From: Bacteroidota bacterium
GTDB taxonomy: Bacteria; Bacteroidota; Bacteroidia; NS11-12g; UBA955
NCBI GenBank assembly: GCA_005798825.1
Contig: SYIL01000021.1
Location: 1-64,000, forward strand
Length of the DNA: 64,000 nucleotides
Direction: 5' to 3'
In this document: one piece after another, positions 28,572-38,529 of the stretch
Position numbering within the stretch: the first letter of the stretch is position 1
Layout of the letters: each line of letters begins with the position of its first letter
Position numbers and translations under genes: made by a program
The notes under the pieces: generated by a model
The model's input: only the letters and a program-made list of their open reading frames with translations
The model's database searches: none
What the model was told of the DNA's origin: nothing

Positions 28572-30407
28572 TTATACATCAGCGATAAGTTGCTGGAGTT
28601 GAATCAGATTGTAGTACATACCTTTTTGTTTCAACAGCTGATTGTGGTTGCCTATTTCAATCGCTTTGCCTTTATCCATAACAACAATTAGGTCGGCGTG
28701 AATAATAGTAGACAGTCTGTGCGCAATAACAATACTGGTTCTACTTTTCATTAGGACATCCAATGCAGATTGTACCGCTTTTTCACTTTTGCTGTCAAGT
28801 GAGGATGTTGCTTCATCCAAAATGAGTATTTCAGGATCTTTTAAAAGTGCCCGGGCAATGGCCAGACGTTGTTTTTGTCCTCCGCTAAGTTTCCCCCCAC
28901 GTTCACCAATTTCTGTATCGTAACCATACTCCATTTCCATAATAAAATCATGTGCGTTGGCTGCTTTGGCTGCTTCAATTATCTGATTCAAAGGGATGTC
29001 TACCCTTCCCAAAGCAATGTTGTTGCGCACTGATTCATTAAATAGAATACTCTCTTGGTTTACAATTCCGATTAAACTTCGGAGATCATCTTGCGTAAAT
29101 TTTCTAATGTCAGTTCCATCCAAGGCAATCGATCCTTGGCTAACATCATAAAATCTTGCGATGAGGTCGGTAATGGTTGTTTTGCCTGCGCCCGAAGGCC
29201 CAACTAAGGCAATGGTTTTCCCCTTGTGTATACACAAATTAAATTCCTTAATCACCTCAGTTCCGTCGATATAAGAAAATCCAACATCCTTAAAAGACAA
29301 ATCGGAATTGAATAGGGGTTTTATAGGGTTAATAGGGTCTGCTACCGAAACGGGGGCAGTAACCAATTCTTGAATTCTCTCTAAACTTGCCATCCCTTTT
29401 TGGGCTGCGTACAAAGCATTGGAAAAGGATTTGAAAGGAGGAATTAATTGAGAAAATATTGCGAAGTAAGTAAGAAAAAATTCAGGTGCCATTTCTTTGC
29501 GAAAAACCATACTTCCACCCAGCCAAAGGAGAAGAGCTGAAACGGCAATTCCTATGGTTTCAGATAAGGGTGATGCCAAATCATACCTGCGTTGGACGCC
29601 GATATTATTGCGCGTATACGCATCATCTTGTTCCTTGTATTTTTTTGAAAAAAAGGGGACTGCATTAAACGCTTTGATAATCCGAATACCCCCCAATGTT
29701 TCGTCATAAGAGGTCATTACCTTGCCAAGTAATTGTTGATTGCGCGTACTTTTTCTTCTCAAAGACCGACCAATAATTCCAATTATAAGTGCCGTAATCG
29801 GTAAGAACAAAACAATATACAGTGTGAGTTTTGCACTCAGTATGAGCAATGCAAACATAAACAAGAGAATGTTTAAGGGTTGAAAATACAGTGCCTCTAG
29901 TGAAACCATGAGGGCAAATTCAATTTCTTTTACGTCATTGCTCATGCGCGAGAGTAAATCTCCTTTACGTTCATTGGTGAAATAGGAAATCGGAAGGGCA
30001 AGGCAACGTTCGTAAATATTCAAACGAATCTCTTGAATACTGCGATTTCGAATCAAAACCATAATATTCATTGCCAAATACCGGAATGTATTTTTTACAA
30101 CAGTTACCAGTACCAAAGAAATAGCCAAATAGATCAAGGCTGTAAAAGGTTTACCATTGGCCAGCGAACCAAACCATTCAATAAATTCATGGTATTGAAC
30201 ATTAAACCATTGACCAAGCCCATATTTTTTCGTTGCCAAATTGGGTTCCGTAAGCGAATCTCTCAAGAACAAAAAACGCAAAACTGGCATGATCATCATC
30301 AGTGATATCAGTTGAAATACCACGTATAATAGATTGAAAATAAAGTTGCCAAGGATCAATCTTTTGTGATTGCCAGCATACTGCAAGAATTTAATAACCG
30401 CTTTCAA
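28572..30407 (-). CDS. ABC transporter, fused permease and ATPase, MsbA-like
   Basis: The 611-residue half-transporter has six helices (about 15-330) and one ATPase domain with Walker A GPSGAGKTT, Q-loop region, signature LSGGQKQRLAIARA, Walker B ILILDEATSSLDS and H-loop IVIAHRLSTI. It would act as a homodimer. The build fits lipid flippases such as MsbA, and Bacteroidota homologues are usually annotated as lipid A or multidrug exporters. The start is TTG 30407, since an in-frame stop occurs six codons upstream and no ATG precedes the first helix. A strong terminator of the upstream gene separates it from the T9SS protein. Confidence 0.9.
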   Translation of the reverse strand: MKAVIKFLQYAGNHKRLILGNFIFNLLYVVFQLISLMMIMPVLRFLFLRDSLTEPNLATKKYGLGQWFNVQYHEFIEWFGSLANGKPFTALIYLAISLVLVTVVKNTFRYLAMNIMVLIRNRSIQEIRLNIYERCLALPISYFTNERKGDLLSRMSNDVKEIEFALMVSLEALYFQPLNILLFMFALLILSAKLTLYIVLFLPITALIIGIIGRSLRRKSTRNQQLLGKVMTSYDETLGGIRIIKAFNAVPFFSKKYKEQDDAYTRNNIGVQRRYDLASPLSETIGIAVSALLLWLGGSMVFRKEMAPEFFLTYFAIFSQLIPPFKSFSNALYAAQKGMASLERIQELVTAPVSVADPINPIKPLFNSDLSFKDVGFSYIDGTEVIKEFNLCIHKGKTIALVGPSGAGKTTITDLIARFYDVSQGSIALDGTDIRKFTQDDLRSLIGIVNQESILFNESVRNNIALGRVDIPLNQIIEAAKAANAHDFIMEMEYGYDTEIGERGGKLSGGQKQRLAIARALLKDPEILILDEATSSLDSKSEKAVQSALDVLMKSRTSIVIAHRLSTIIHADLIVVMDKGKAIEIGNHNQLLKQKGMYYNLIQLQQLIADV

Positions 30408-30440
30408 ATCGAGACGAAATTAAACAATCCCATGCAAGGC

Positions 30441-30476
30441 AAAAATAAAAGGGGGCAATTGCCCCCTTTTATTTTT
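30441..30476. terminator. Perfectly palindromic 36-base terminator
   Basis: Positions 30441-30476 form a perfect inverted repeat whose core is GGGGGCAATTGCCCCC, flanked by AAAAATAAAA on the left and TTTTATTTTT on the right. On either strand it gives a GC-rich stem followed by a T-rich tract, so it can stop transcription in both directions. It lies just past the stop codon of the 1069-residue gene. Confidence 0.92.
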
Positions 30477-30497
30477 CAAATAATTCCAAATAAATTC

Positions 30498-33400
30498 TTA
30501 TTGAACACCCAAGAAATCGCTGAACATTGCACCTGTTTCGGTGATTACTTGTACACGGTATAAGCCTGGAGCTTCATTAAATACAAAACTAATATTCCTG
30601 CCATTACCCAAATGATTCGGTCCATTCTGTAAAGCAATGGTGCGAATTAATTGTCCGCTCAAAGTATATACGTGGAGGGATTTCAATGCCACGACACTTT
30701 CAATTGTTACCAAGCCATTGGCAGGATTTGGATACATTTTAATTTGACCTGACTCAAATCGCTTTACCACACTGGCCTCGTTGTCTTTGATACTTAAAGT
30801 TAGCATAGAATCATTGCCGATAAAACATGGACCTTGCGCATTGCGAATTACAAAAATCAATAGTTTATCACCATCAGGGTCTCCGTCATCTGAGATGTTG
30901 GCACGAATAAAGAAGCTACTCACATTTTTGGCTATATTCAATTTGCGTGTGGCAAAATCATAGTCAGTTGGAGATACAGCAGTACCCCCCTTGATAGCTA
31001 CATCAAATGAAAAATTCTCATCTGTGGGGTTAATCGAAAAATCCATTCTAAAGGAATCGGCAGGTTCAAAAATCTGGTCGGTAGTTTTGGAAAAATTAAC
31101 AGTGGGTAAGGTTGATGCGTTAAAATCTTTGATAGAACGCGGTGTTAGTACATACCGAGAAGTAAAAGGTGAACTATTGTCAAATTGTGAACCAATTCCT
31201 TTCACATCAAAATATCCTTGTGGCGCGGCATTGCCGTCTATATCGGTTTCTGCATCAATATTGAGAGTATCAACCCGACCGGATGTATTCATTACCCGAA
31301 CATTTTTAAACGCATTTGGTGCCAAGGTACTTGAAGGCCATTCAGTTGCATCAACCAACTTCAAGCGGCGCATTGAAACCAAATTGGATTCGGTTGATTC
31401 ATTTAGTACAGTTACACCCAGCGGTTTCTTAATGGAAGCGCCAGAAGAAATTTTAATGATGGTATCCAGCTTGTCGATTTGAACCAATCCCTGAAACTGG
31501 TTTACGGTTCCTTGAATCATCAGACTATCTCCCTCAGTTACAGTATAACCGAATGTTTTTGGCGTATTGAATACTCCCATACCCCCGGTATTGTCCATTA
31601 TTGTAAAATTCATGCCAACAGTACGCATATTTATTCCATATACTGTTCCATAAACCCTACAGCGAACATTTAAGCTATCCGCATTTTTATTGCTATTGGT
31701 TTGTTTGTTTACAGTACCAATTTTATAAATTGGCAAATCGTCGTTTAACAATGTGATGATGAGGGTGTCTTTGCCCTTGGTAATTGTAGAATTTGAAAGA
31801 TTTCCCAAACCGAAATAAACTTTTTTGATAAGCTCAAAATTATTATCGTCGTAGAAAGGTATTTTAACTACAATTGTATCGGGAGTACTTGATGATACGG
31901 TGATAATTTTTGATGTTGGGTTAAAGGAGAAATCAGTACCCTCTATCGCAGAACTTAGTGCGGTATAACACCGTAGGGTAAAGTCTGCATCGGCATCGGA
32001 ACGAGAGGCCACTCTTATCCGAATCAATACAGTGCCTACTTTTTCAGTAACCGTAAGTTTGGTATCAATAAATTCTATGTTGGCAGGACCATCGTTGTCT
32101 GTCATGACAAGGGTAATCAATGAATCTTTCAAATAGGCAGAACCTGTTAATTGGCGAACGACCAAAATCACAGTATCATTAAAATCAATGTCAAAATCAT
32201 CAAATACTTTGGCATAGATCATCAACGAGTCTGCTTTTGTAGATTTCCCCAGCATAAAGGTAGAATCTTTGGCATTTTTCCCCAATTGAAACTCTGCAGG
32301 AATATATGTGCTATCCCCTTTTCGTTTCACAGCCAACATGATTTTTGATGCGGTTGAAACCGACTTGTCCATCTTTAAAGTAATACCAATTTTACCGGCA
32401 TTTTCTTTCACAACAATCGGAGAATTTGGGATAATAATATTGGCTATATCATTGTCAATCAGATCAATAGTATGTGCCTTCTCTACGCCAATGACACAAT
32501 TCATAGGTTGGTCAATACCCAATACAATAGATTCGGTTCCTTCCGCGGAATTATCATCATTAATCGTAATTACAGACGTATCATATCCAGCTGCTCCAGA
32601 TCCTTTAAATGTTAAGGTTCGCTCAGTAACGGTAAAATCATTCGTAGTTCCTTTGCTTGCTGTTCCTCCGGCCACAAAAAACCGAACTGTTTGGTCTTTG
32701 TCATTGCTGTATTTTCGAGAAACAAACACTTTATATTTACCAATATCCTCTTTGGTACTCGAATTACGAAGCCAAAACTCAATTTTAGGTTGTACCAAAG
32801 GAGCATCATCATTGCTCAAGTAAATTGGAGACGAACTCCCGCCTGAGGTGCTGAGTGTTGACTTTTTAGATGGGCCCCAAATACCGTCAGGGTCTGTATT
32901 GGCGAACAAGGAATTCCCAGTTTGAAGACTGAAATTTTCTACTCGTTTCAATCCCGATGATAAATCATTGGGAATAAAGGTTGCCCAATTGCCCGATACG
33001 CCCTGTACATTTTTTTTCACAGTAGAGGTTAAATAAGCTTTCCACAAAGAACTTATCTCTGTATTTTCAATCATGGCAATACTCAATGGACGAACACTCA
33101 ACGGATTAACTGCGTCGTAAAGCACTACAAAGCTTTTGTCTTTTGCCATGCTACTGCCCCAAATGAGTGTAGCCTGTGAGGAAGAACTGCCATAATCCAT
33201 CATTTTAATAGAGTCAGTGCAATAATTTTTAAATGTATCATTGCCAGAAATACTCACAGCAAGAATGATAGGATAAATATATTTTCCAGCAGCAAAGCGT
33301 GTATTTGATGTATTCAGTATACCAAACCATCCTTCGTAGTCACCCATTATATCGGTTTGGAAAGTATCGTTGCCAGAACCACTAGAGGTTAAACTCGGAC

Positions 33401-33707
33401 TTATTCCGTATTTGAAGGTTCCAAGTGAATCAATATATATTGCATTCCCCGCACCACCCACACTGAGTGTGTTTGTTCGAATATCTAACCAATTAGAAGC
33501 CTTTACAATATAACGATATTTGGTATTGGCTTTCATTTGGTTGAGACGAAGCCTAAATATAATCGGAGTTCGGGTTGTGTCTCCAGTACCCGACTTGGTT
33601 GTTGCTGCGAACTGTGGAACCAAAATGGGCACAATTTGTCTTGATGGAAGCTGGGCCATAAGCGGTACCGAAAAAATTATTCCCAATGCCAACGCTATTT
33701 TTTTCAT
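30498..33707 (-). CDS. Large secreted Calx-beta protein with T9SS sorting domain
   Basis: The 1069-residue protein has a signal peptide (MKKIALALGIIFSVPLMAQ). After an N-terminal beta-rich region (to about 300) come Calx-beta-like repeats, recognisable by endings such as ITINDDNSAEGTESIVLGI, VMTDNDGPANIEF and ITLLNDDLP. Residues about 650-860 look like an OB-fold/DUF5689-type segment (VYGINMRTVGMNFTIMDNTG), then another Calx-beta unit, and finally a type A T9SS sorting domain (about 985-1069) starting with KMYPNPANGLVTIES. It is therefore exported by Sec, then secreted or surface-anchored by T9SS. Calx-beta units bind calcium in known proteins. A possible -7 box (TATTTTTG, minus strand, 33732-33739) lies 24 bases upstream. 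Confidence 0.88.
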   Translation of the reverse strand: MKKIALALGIIFSVPLMAQLPSRQIVPILVPQFAATTKSGTGDTTRTPIIFRLRLNQMKANTKYRYIVKASNWLDIRTNTLSVGGAGNAIYIDSLGTFKYGISPSLTSSGSGNDTFQTDIMGDYEGWFGILNTSNTRFAAGKYIYPIILAVSISGNDTFKNYCTDSIKMMDYGSSSSQATLIWGSSMAKDKSFVVLYDAVNPLSVRPLSIAMIENTEISSLWKAYLTSTVKKNVQGVSGNWATFIPNDLSSGLKRVENFSLQTGNSLFANTDPDGIWGPSKKSTLSTSGGSSSPIYLSNDDAPLVQPKIEFWLRNSSTKEDIGKYKVFVSRKYSNDKDQTVRFFVAGGTASKGTTNDFTVTERTLTFKGSGAAGYDTSVITINDDNSAEGTESIVLGIDQPMNCVIGVEKAHTIDLIDNDIANIIIPNSPIVVKENAGKIGITLKMDKSVSTASKIMLAVKRKGDSTYIPAEFQLGKNAKDSTFMLGKSTKADSLMIYAKVFDDFDIDFNDTVILVVRQLTGSAYLKDSLITLVMTDNDGPANIEFIDTKLTVTEKVGTVLIRIRVASRSDADADFTLRCYTALSSAIEGTDFSFNPTSKIITVSSSTPDTIVVKIPFYDDNNFELIKKVYFGLGNLSNSTITKGKDTLIITLLNDDLPIYKIGTVNKQTNSNKNADSLNVRCRVYGTVYGINMRTVGMNFTIMDNTGGMGVFNTPKTFGYTVTEGDSLMIQGTVNQFQGLVQIDKLDTIIKISSGASIKKPLGVTVLNESTESNLVSMRRLKLVDATEWPSSTLAPNAFKNVRVMNTSGRVDTLNIDAETDIDGNAAPQGYFDVKGIGSQFDNSSPFTSRYVLTPRSIKDFNASTLPTVNFSKTTDQIFEPADSFRMDFSINPTDENFSFDVAIKGGTAVSPTDYDFATRKLNIAKNVSSFFIRANISDDGDPDGDKLLIFVIRNAQGPCFIGNDSMLTLSIKDNEASVVKRFESGQIKMYPNPANGLVTIESVVALKSLHVYTLSGQLIRTIALQNGPNHLGNGRNISFVFNEAPGLYRVQVITETGAMFSDFLGVQ

Positions 33708-33777
33708 AATAAATGATTAAGGTGTATTCAACAAAAATAATCAAACAACAACACAATATGAAATGTTTTAATTTGTT

Positions 33778-34464
33778 TTATACGGTAAGTGCCAAACTAA
33801 TCACAGAAGCCTTTGGCAGAGATACCAAATAAAGGGCTTCTAGACAGCGTTCAATAGTTGCACCGGTTGTAAATACGTCGTCTACCAAGACGGGATGTGT
33901 AAATTTTTCGCCATTGTAATTGCACTCAAAATTCCCTTCACTCTGATACCATCGATCTAGACGACCCCGAAGGGTTTGTGAGCTTGTTTCCTTGCCCTTG
34001 TTTAAAAATTTTTCGACCACGGGGATTCCCATACTTTTAGAGATACCTTGTGCCAAAATACAGGCCGGATTATACCCTCGGTTTTTTTCTTTTTTGGGGT
34101 GCATTGGAACAGGAATTAACTCGGAAAATGGGCTTTCAATTTTGGATTTTAGTAATTGCCTTCCGATTTCTTCACCCAAGCTAAAGGCCATGGTTTTTGC
34201 CCCTTCATATTTAATTGCTTTAAGCAGCTCAGACACCGAAGAACCACGTTCGTACTGTAGAAAATAATAGCCACCACGTAGGGCGATTCGACCATAAAGT
34301 GCCTTTGACAAAGGATTGTTTGGCCCATATTCATGAATTGAAAAGGGCAATTCGCTCCAACACGACCAACAAATCTCCATCTCTTTTTTTAGTAAGAGAT
34401 CGCCACAAACTACACAGGAACGCGGAAATAAAAAATCTAGGGTATTCGAGGCAAGTATTTGCAT
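33778..34464 (-). CDS. comF: ComF family phosphoribosyltransferase-like protein
   Basis: ComF proteins are cytoplasmic phosphoribosyltransferase-fold proteins needed for DNA uptake in naturally competent bacteria. The N-terminal zinc site is formed by SCVVCGD and ICWSCW. The later part has LIPVPMHPKKEKNRGYNPA and the PRPP-binding loop VLVDDVFTTGATIERC. ATG 34464 gives 228 residues and the usual short head before the zinc site; a GTG at 34521 would add 19 residues. The gene stands alone. Confidence 0.9.
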   Translation of the reverse strand: MQILASNTLDFLFPRSCVVCGDLLLKKEMEICWSCWSELPFSIHEYGPNNPLSKALYGRIALRGGYYFLQYERGSSVSELLKAIKYEGAKTMAFSLGEEIGRQLLKSKIESPFSELIPVPMHPKKEKNRGYNPACILAQGISKSMGIPVVEKFLNKGKETSSQTLRGRLDRWYQSEGNFECNYNGEKFTHPVLVDDVFTTGATIERCLEALYLVSLPKASVISLALTV

Positions 34465-34648
34465 TCCTTTGACGAATAGTGAGGCTTGTTTTGCCGTATT
34501 GTGTGAATGTTTACTTTTCACTGCTCTTTTCTTTGGAATGGTCGTTAACGATTTTCACCCGCAGCCATTGTGCCATTATCATATGCCTAAACCCATATTT
34601 GTATAAATACCCCTAACTCTGTCACCAAAAACGCAGAACTTTGCAACC

Positions 34649-36547
34649 ATGTCATCACGCCATCAATCCGATCGCGATATTCCAAAGGCGAAGCTGTCTA
34701 TGGATATGCTCAAAAAATCGATTCGCCTATTCAAGTATATGTCGGTCAAGAACCGATGGTGGTTCATGCTTGGCACCTTATTTCTGGCAATTTCAGCAGG
34801 GGCATCTTTGGCATTTCCCCAATTGCTCGGTAAATTAATGGATGGTGCTTTTATTTACGATGGGAAGGGCATTTCCAAAGCACCAGACACAAGTGCACTG
34901 CAAAAAATCGCTGGCTATTTTGTATATCTTTTTATCATTCAAGCAGTCTTCAGCTTTGCGCGGATTGCCATATATGTGAGGGTTACTGAAGATATGACTT
35001 TTGGCTTGCGAACCGATTTATTTGCTGCAGTAATTCGGCAGAATATGTCCTTTCACAACCAGAATAGGGTTGGAGAGCTTCTCAGCAGATTTTCGGCAGA
35101 CATTGCGCAGATTCAAGACGCATTCACGACGAATTTGGCGATGTTGATTCGGCAAATATTAATTCTTGTGGGAGGAATAGTAGTGTTGTTCATAGGTTCG
35201 AGCAAACTGGCAGTGATGATGTTGGCAACACTTCCAGCAATTATTGTGTTTGCACTTTTATTTGGACGATTTATTCGAAAAAAATCAAAAGCTGTTCAAG
35301 ACATAACTGCTGCAAACAGCGTCATTGTGGAAGAAGCCCTCAGTGGCATTGTGTCGGTAAAATCATTTACCAATGAAGATTTTGAGAATGATCGCTATCG
35401 AAAAAACGCTCAACATCTCAAGTACAATTCTATTTCTCGTGGCTATTGGCGTGGTATCTTTAGCTCCTTCATTATAATTTGTATGTTTGGCGCCATAGTG
35501 TGGCTAATTTATCAAGGATTGGGTTTGGTTCAGTCGGGAGAAATGGCTGTAGGAGAGTTGTTTAATTTTATGATTCTTACCGCTTTTGTGGGGACGAGTA
35601 TTGGTGGAATGGCCGAACAATTTGTGCAGCTTCAGAAAACATTGGGAAGTATTGAAAGTGTGCTCGATATCATCGATAAGCCGGGAGAAGTAGTGAATAT
35701 TTCCAAGAATCACAATCTGCGATCTGCACACAAGAATATCCAATCCACAAAGACGGCAGTGCCTATCGTATTCCCTCATCCCAATTGGCAAAGCCCTGTG
35801 TGTTTTCAAGAAATTTGCTTTGAATACCCTTCAAGACCAGAATTTACTGTACTCAAAGAAATTTCTCTATGCGTGAATCCAGGAGAGGTTCTCGCCCTGG
35901 TGGGTCCATCTGGATCAGGAAAGTCTACCATTGCCAATTTGCTTTACCAATTTTATCAACCCACTCGAGGCAAAATTCTTTTGGGTGATACAGATATAAC
36001 ACAATTTAATTTACAAGAATACCGAGAGGCCTTCGCATTGGTTCCGCAGGATGTTATGCTTTTTGGTGGTTCTATTTATGATAATATCCGTTACGGAAAA
36101 CCCGATGCTAGCCCTTCAGAAATAAAATCAGCAGCAGAACAAGCAAATGCTAAGGATTTCATTGAATCATTTCCAGAAAAATACGAAACCTTGGTTGGTG
36201 ACAGAGGGCTCAGGCTTTCTGGGGGTCAAAAGCAACGCATCGCGATTGCCAGGGCTATTTTGCGCAATCCCAAAGTGCTTATTTTGGACGAAGCAACGAG
36301 CGCCCTTGATTCAGAAAGCGAAATAGAAGTCCAAAAAGCCCTTCAAAATTTGAAGAAAAATCGAACCTCCATAGTTATAGCGCATCGACTCAGCACCATT
36401 CGCCATGCCGATAGCATCGCCGTAGTAAAAGAGGGTGTAATTATCGAAAAAGGCAATCATTCTATGTTAATGAAAATACAGGGCGGTCAATACCGCCGAA
36501 TGGTAGACCAACAAATTGATCCATTGGAATTCTTTGGAACGGTGTAA
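34649..36547 (+). CDS. ABC transporter, fused permease and ATPase (ABCB type)
   Basis: The 632-residue half-transporter has six helices in residues about 35-330 and an ATPase with Walker A GPSGSGKST, signature LSGGQKQRIAIARA, Walker B VLILDEATSALDS and H-loop IVIAHRLSTIRHA. It differs clearly from the protein at 28572. Residues about 350-375 form an unusual polar linker (NHNLRSAHKNIQSTKTAVPI) between the two domains. It is followed after 8 bases by an exported TPR protein and then an outer-membrane-type barrel, all on the plus strand, so it may export a lipid or peptide used with those proteins (inference). Confidence 0.9.
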   Translation: MSSRHQSDRDIPKAKLSMDMLKKSIRLFKYMSVKNRWWFMLGTLFLAISAGASLAFPQLLGKLMDGAFIYDGKGISKAPDTSALQKIAGYFVYLFIIQAVFSFARIAIYVRVTEDMTFGLRTDLFAAVIRQNMSFHNQNRVGELLSRFSADIAQIQDAFTTNLAMLIRQILILVGGIVVLFIGSSKLAVMMLATLPAIIVFALLFGRFIRKKSKAVQDITAANSVIVEEALSGIVSVKSFTNEDFENDRYRKNAQHLKYNSISRGYWRGIFSSFIIICMFGAIVWLIYQGLGLVQSGEMAVGELFNFMILTAFVGTSIGGMAEQFVQLQKTLGSIESVLDIIDKPGEVVNISKNHNLRSAHKNIQSTKTAVPIVFPHPNWQSPVCFQEICFEYPSRPEFTVLKEISLCVNPGEVLALVGPSGSGKSTIANLLYQFYQPTRGKILLGDTDITQFNLQEYREAFALVPQDVMLFGGSIYDNIRYGKPDASPSEIKSAAEQANAKDFIESFPEKYETLVGDRGLRLSGGQKQRIAIARAILRNPKVLILDEATSALDSESEIEVQKALQNLKKNRTSIVIAHRLSTIRHADSIAVVKEGVIIEKGNHSMLMKIQGGQYRRMVDQQIDPLEFFGTV

Positions 36548-36555
36548 ATTGCAAA

Positions 36556-38508
36556 ATGCTTCGTACATTCTGGCATCGGTATGTTATAGTGTGTTTGTTT
36601 GCGACTTTCTGCTTCAATGCGTGGGGTCAACAATCAGACAACACCCCGCAAAGCAATAAAATGCTTGCGAATCTTCTTTTTGACCAAAAAGAATTTGCAA
36701 AAGCCGTTTTATTTTTTGAAGACATTGTCGAAATAAACCCCGATGACGAAACCAGTTACCAAAGATATTTACGCTGTCTTGTAGCCTTAAATGAGCAGGA
36801 AAAAGCAATTAAATTCATTAAAAAAAGGATAAAAAAATCCACGAACCCTTTGCCTTATGTTGTCGACGAATGTTGGGTTAATACAACATTCCCGAGCGCT
36901 AACCTCGACAAAAAGTATGTAGAGCGAAGCCAAGAATTACTGAACTTAATACTCGAAAAAATTAAGTCTGATGCCAATGCACACCTTTTTGTTTCTAAGC
37001 GTTTTGAAGATTACCAACTCAAAGAATTTGCGATTAAAATATTGGAACAAGCCGATTTGGTTTTTGAAAATATTCCAGAGATATCCAATCAATTGGCATT
37101 GCTATACATGGAAATAGGGAACAGGGTGAGTGGATTAAGAAAATACAGCAATATGATGATTTACAATGGCTTGCCCTTTGAGATGATCAAGCCAATTTTG
37201 GAAATTCATATTACTGACAGTATAGAGTTCATTCTGTTTCAGCGCATATTGATAGAACAGATTCAGGAAAACCCAGAAATAACGGCTCTGTCCGAAGGAC
37301 TTAAATGGGCATTTATAAAGCAAGAGAACTGGAGTAGTGCATTCTTATACACCCGCTCTCTTGACAAAAGATTGAAAGAAAATGGCAGTCGCGTTTTTGA
37401 ACTGGGTGCTATTTGTATTTCAAATAGGGCATATCCAGTAGCTATTCAATGTTTTGAATATTGTGTTTCCTTGGGAGAAACAGGTTTTAATTGGCTGCAA
37501 TGCCAGGCGATGTTGATAGAAACCAAGTATGACTTCTATGCAAACAATATAGCCAGTAATGCAGAACTGGTCGACCTAAAAACCCAGATGACAAAATTTG
37601 AAAGAGAGAATGGCCCCCAAGAGGCTACCATTCCCATAGCGATTAAATTGGCAACCCTGTATGCGCAAAATGACAGTTTATTTACTGCTAAAACATCCTC
37701 TGGCATTACAACGGGATTCGATATGGCTGAGCAATTATTAAGAAGATATTTGGGAGGGGAAAGTAATCCAGCACTGGGAACAGCAACAATAGATCCGGGT
37801 GGTAATGAAGGGACCTCTTTTACATCGATACTTAAAAAAACATCCACTGCAAACATAAAAATTGCGCTGGGTGATATTTTGCTCGCCGCTGGCGATGTAT
37901 GGACATCTGAGCTGTTGTATGCGCAAGTGGAAAAAGAATTCAAGGAGGAAGAACTTGGACAATTTGCAAAATTTAAACGCGCCGAACTCAGTTTTTATCG
38001 GGGAGATTTTGATTGGGCTAGCATGCAATTGGATGTCCTTAAAAGTGCGACCACACAACTGATTTCAAACGATGCCATGGAATTGGCACTGGTTATTATT
38101 GATAATTTAGGAATTGACAGCAATTATCTTGCGCTTAATTGGTACGGTAAAGCGTTATTGGCCGAAAAACAACATCATTTCAAAACTGCTTTTTCATACT
38201 TAGATAGTATCCATGTTTCCTTTCCTGGGCATGCTTTGTCGGATGAAGTTCTTTTTATACGAGCCAGAATTAATGAGTCAACAAAAAATTATGCAGAAGC
38301 GGCTACCTTACTTGAAACCTTAAGCATTGCCTATAATTCTGACATTTTGGCCGATAATGCGCTTTACAAACTCGGACTTTTATATGCCTACAAACTCAAT
38401 AATTCTTCGAAGGCAATGGAGCAGTTCGAAAAACTTATTGAAACTTATGGAAGCAGCGTATACATTGTAGATGCGAGACGCGAATACAGAAAAATTCGTG
38501 GTTATTGA
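36556..38508 (+). CDS. Exported TPR protein
   Basis: The 650-residue protein has a signal peptide (core IVCLFATFCFNAWG, cleavage before QQS) and is otherwise an alpha-solenoid of TPR units along its whole length, for example FAKAVLFFEDIVEINPDDET near the start and NSSKAMEQFEKLIETYGSSV near the end. It probably lies in the periplasm as a binding scaffold. It follows the ABC transporter by 8 bases and precedes a barrel-like protein by 21 bases, which suggests one operon. I do not recognise a specific family name. Confidence 0.8.
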   Translation: MLRTFWHRYVIVCLFATFCFNAWGQQSDNTPQSNKMLANLLFDQKEFAKAVLFFEDIVEINPDDETSYQRYLRCLVALNEQEKAIKFIKKRIKKSTNPLPYVVDECWVNTTFPSANLDKKYVERSQELLNLILEKIKSDANAHLFVSKRFEDYQLKEFAIKILEQADLVFENIPEISNQLALLYMEIGNRVSGLRKYSNMMIYNGLPFEMIKPILEIHITDSIEFILFQRILIEQIQENPEITALSEGLKWAFIKQENWSSAFLYTRSLDKRLKENGSRVFELGAICISNRAYPVAIQCFEYCVSLGETGFNWLQCQAMLIETKYDFYANNIASNAELVDLKTQMTKFERENGPQEATIPIAIKLATLYAQNDSLFTAKTSSGITTGFDMAEQLLRRYLGGESNPALGTATIDPGGNEGTSFTSILKKTSTANIKIALGDILLAAGDVWTSELLYAQVEKEFKEEELGQFAKFKRAELSFYRGDFDWASMQLDVLKSATTQLISNDAMELALVIIDNLGIDSNYLALNWYGKALLAEKQHHFKTAFSYLDSIHVSFPGHALSDEVLFIRARINESTKNYAEAATLLETLSIAYNSDILADNALYKLGLLYAYKLNNSSKAMEQFEKLIETYGSSVYIVDARREYRKIRGY

Positions 38509-38529
38509 CGAACTTGCGACAAGCTTAGC

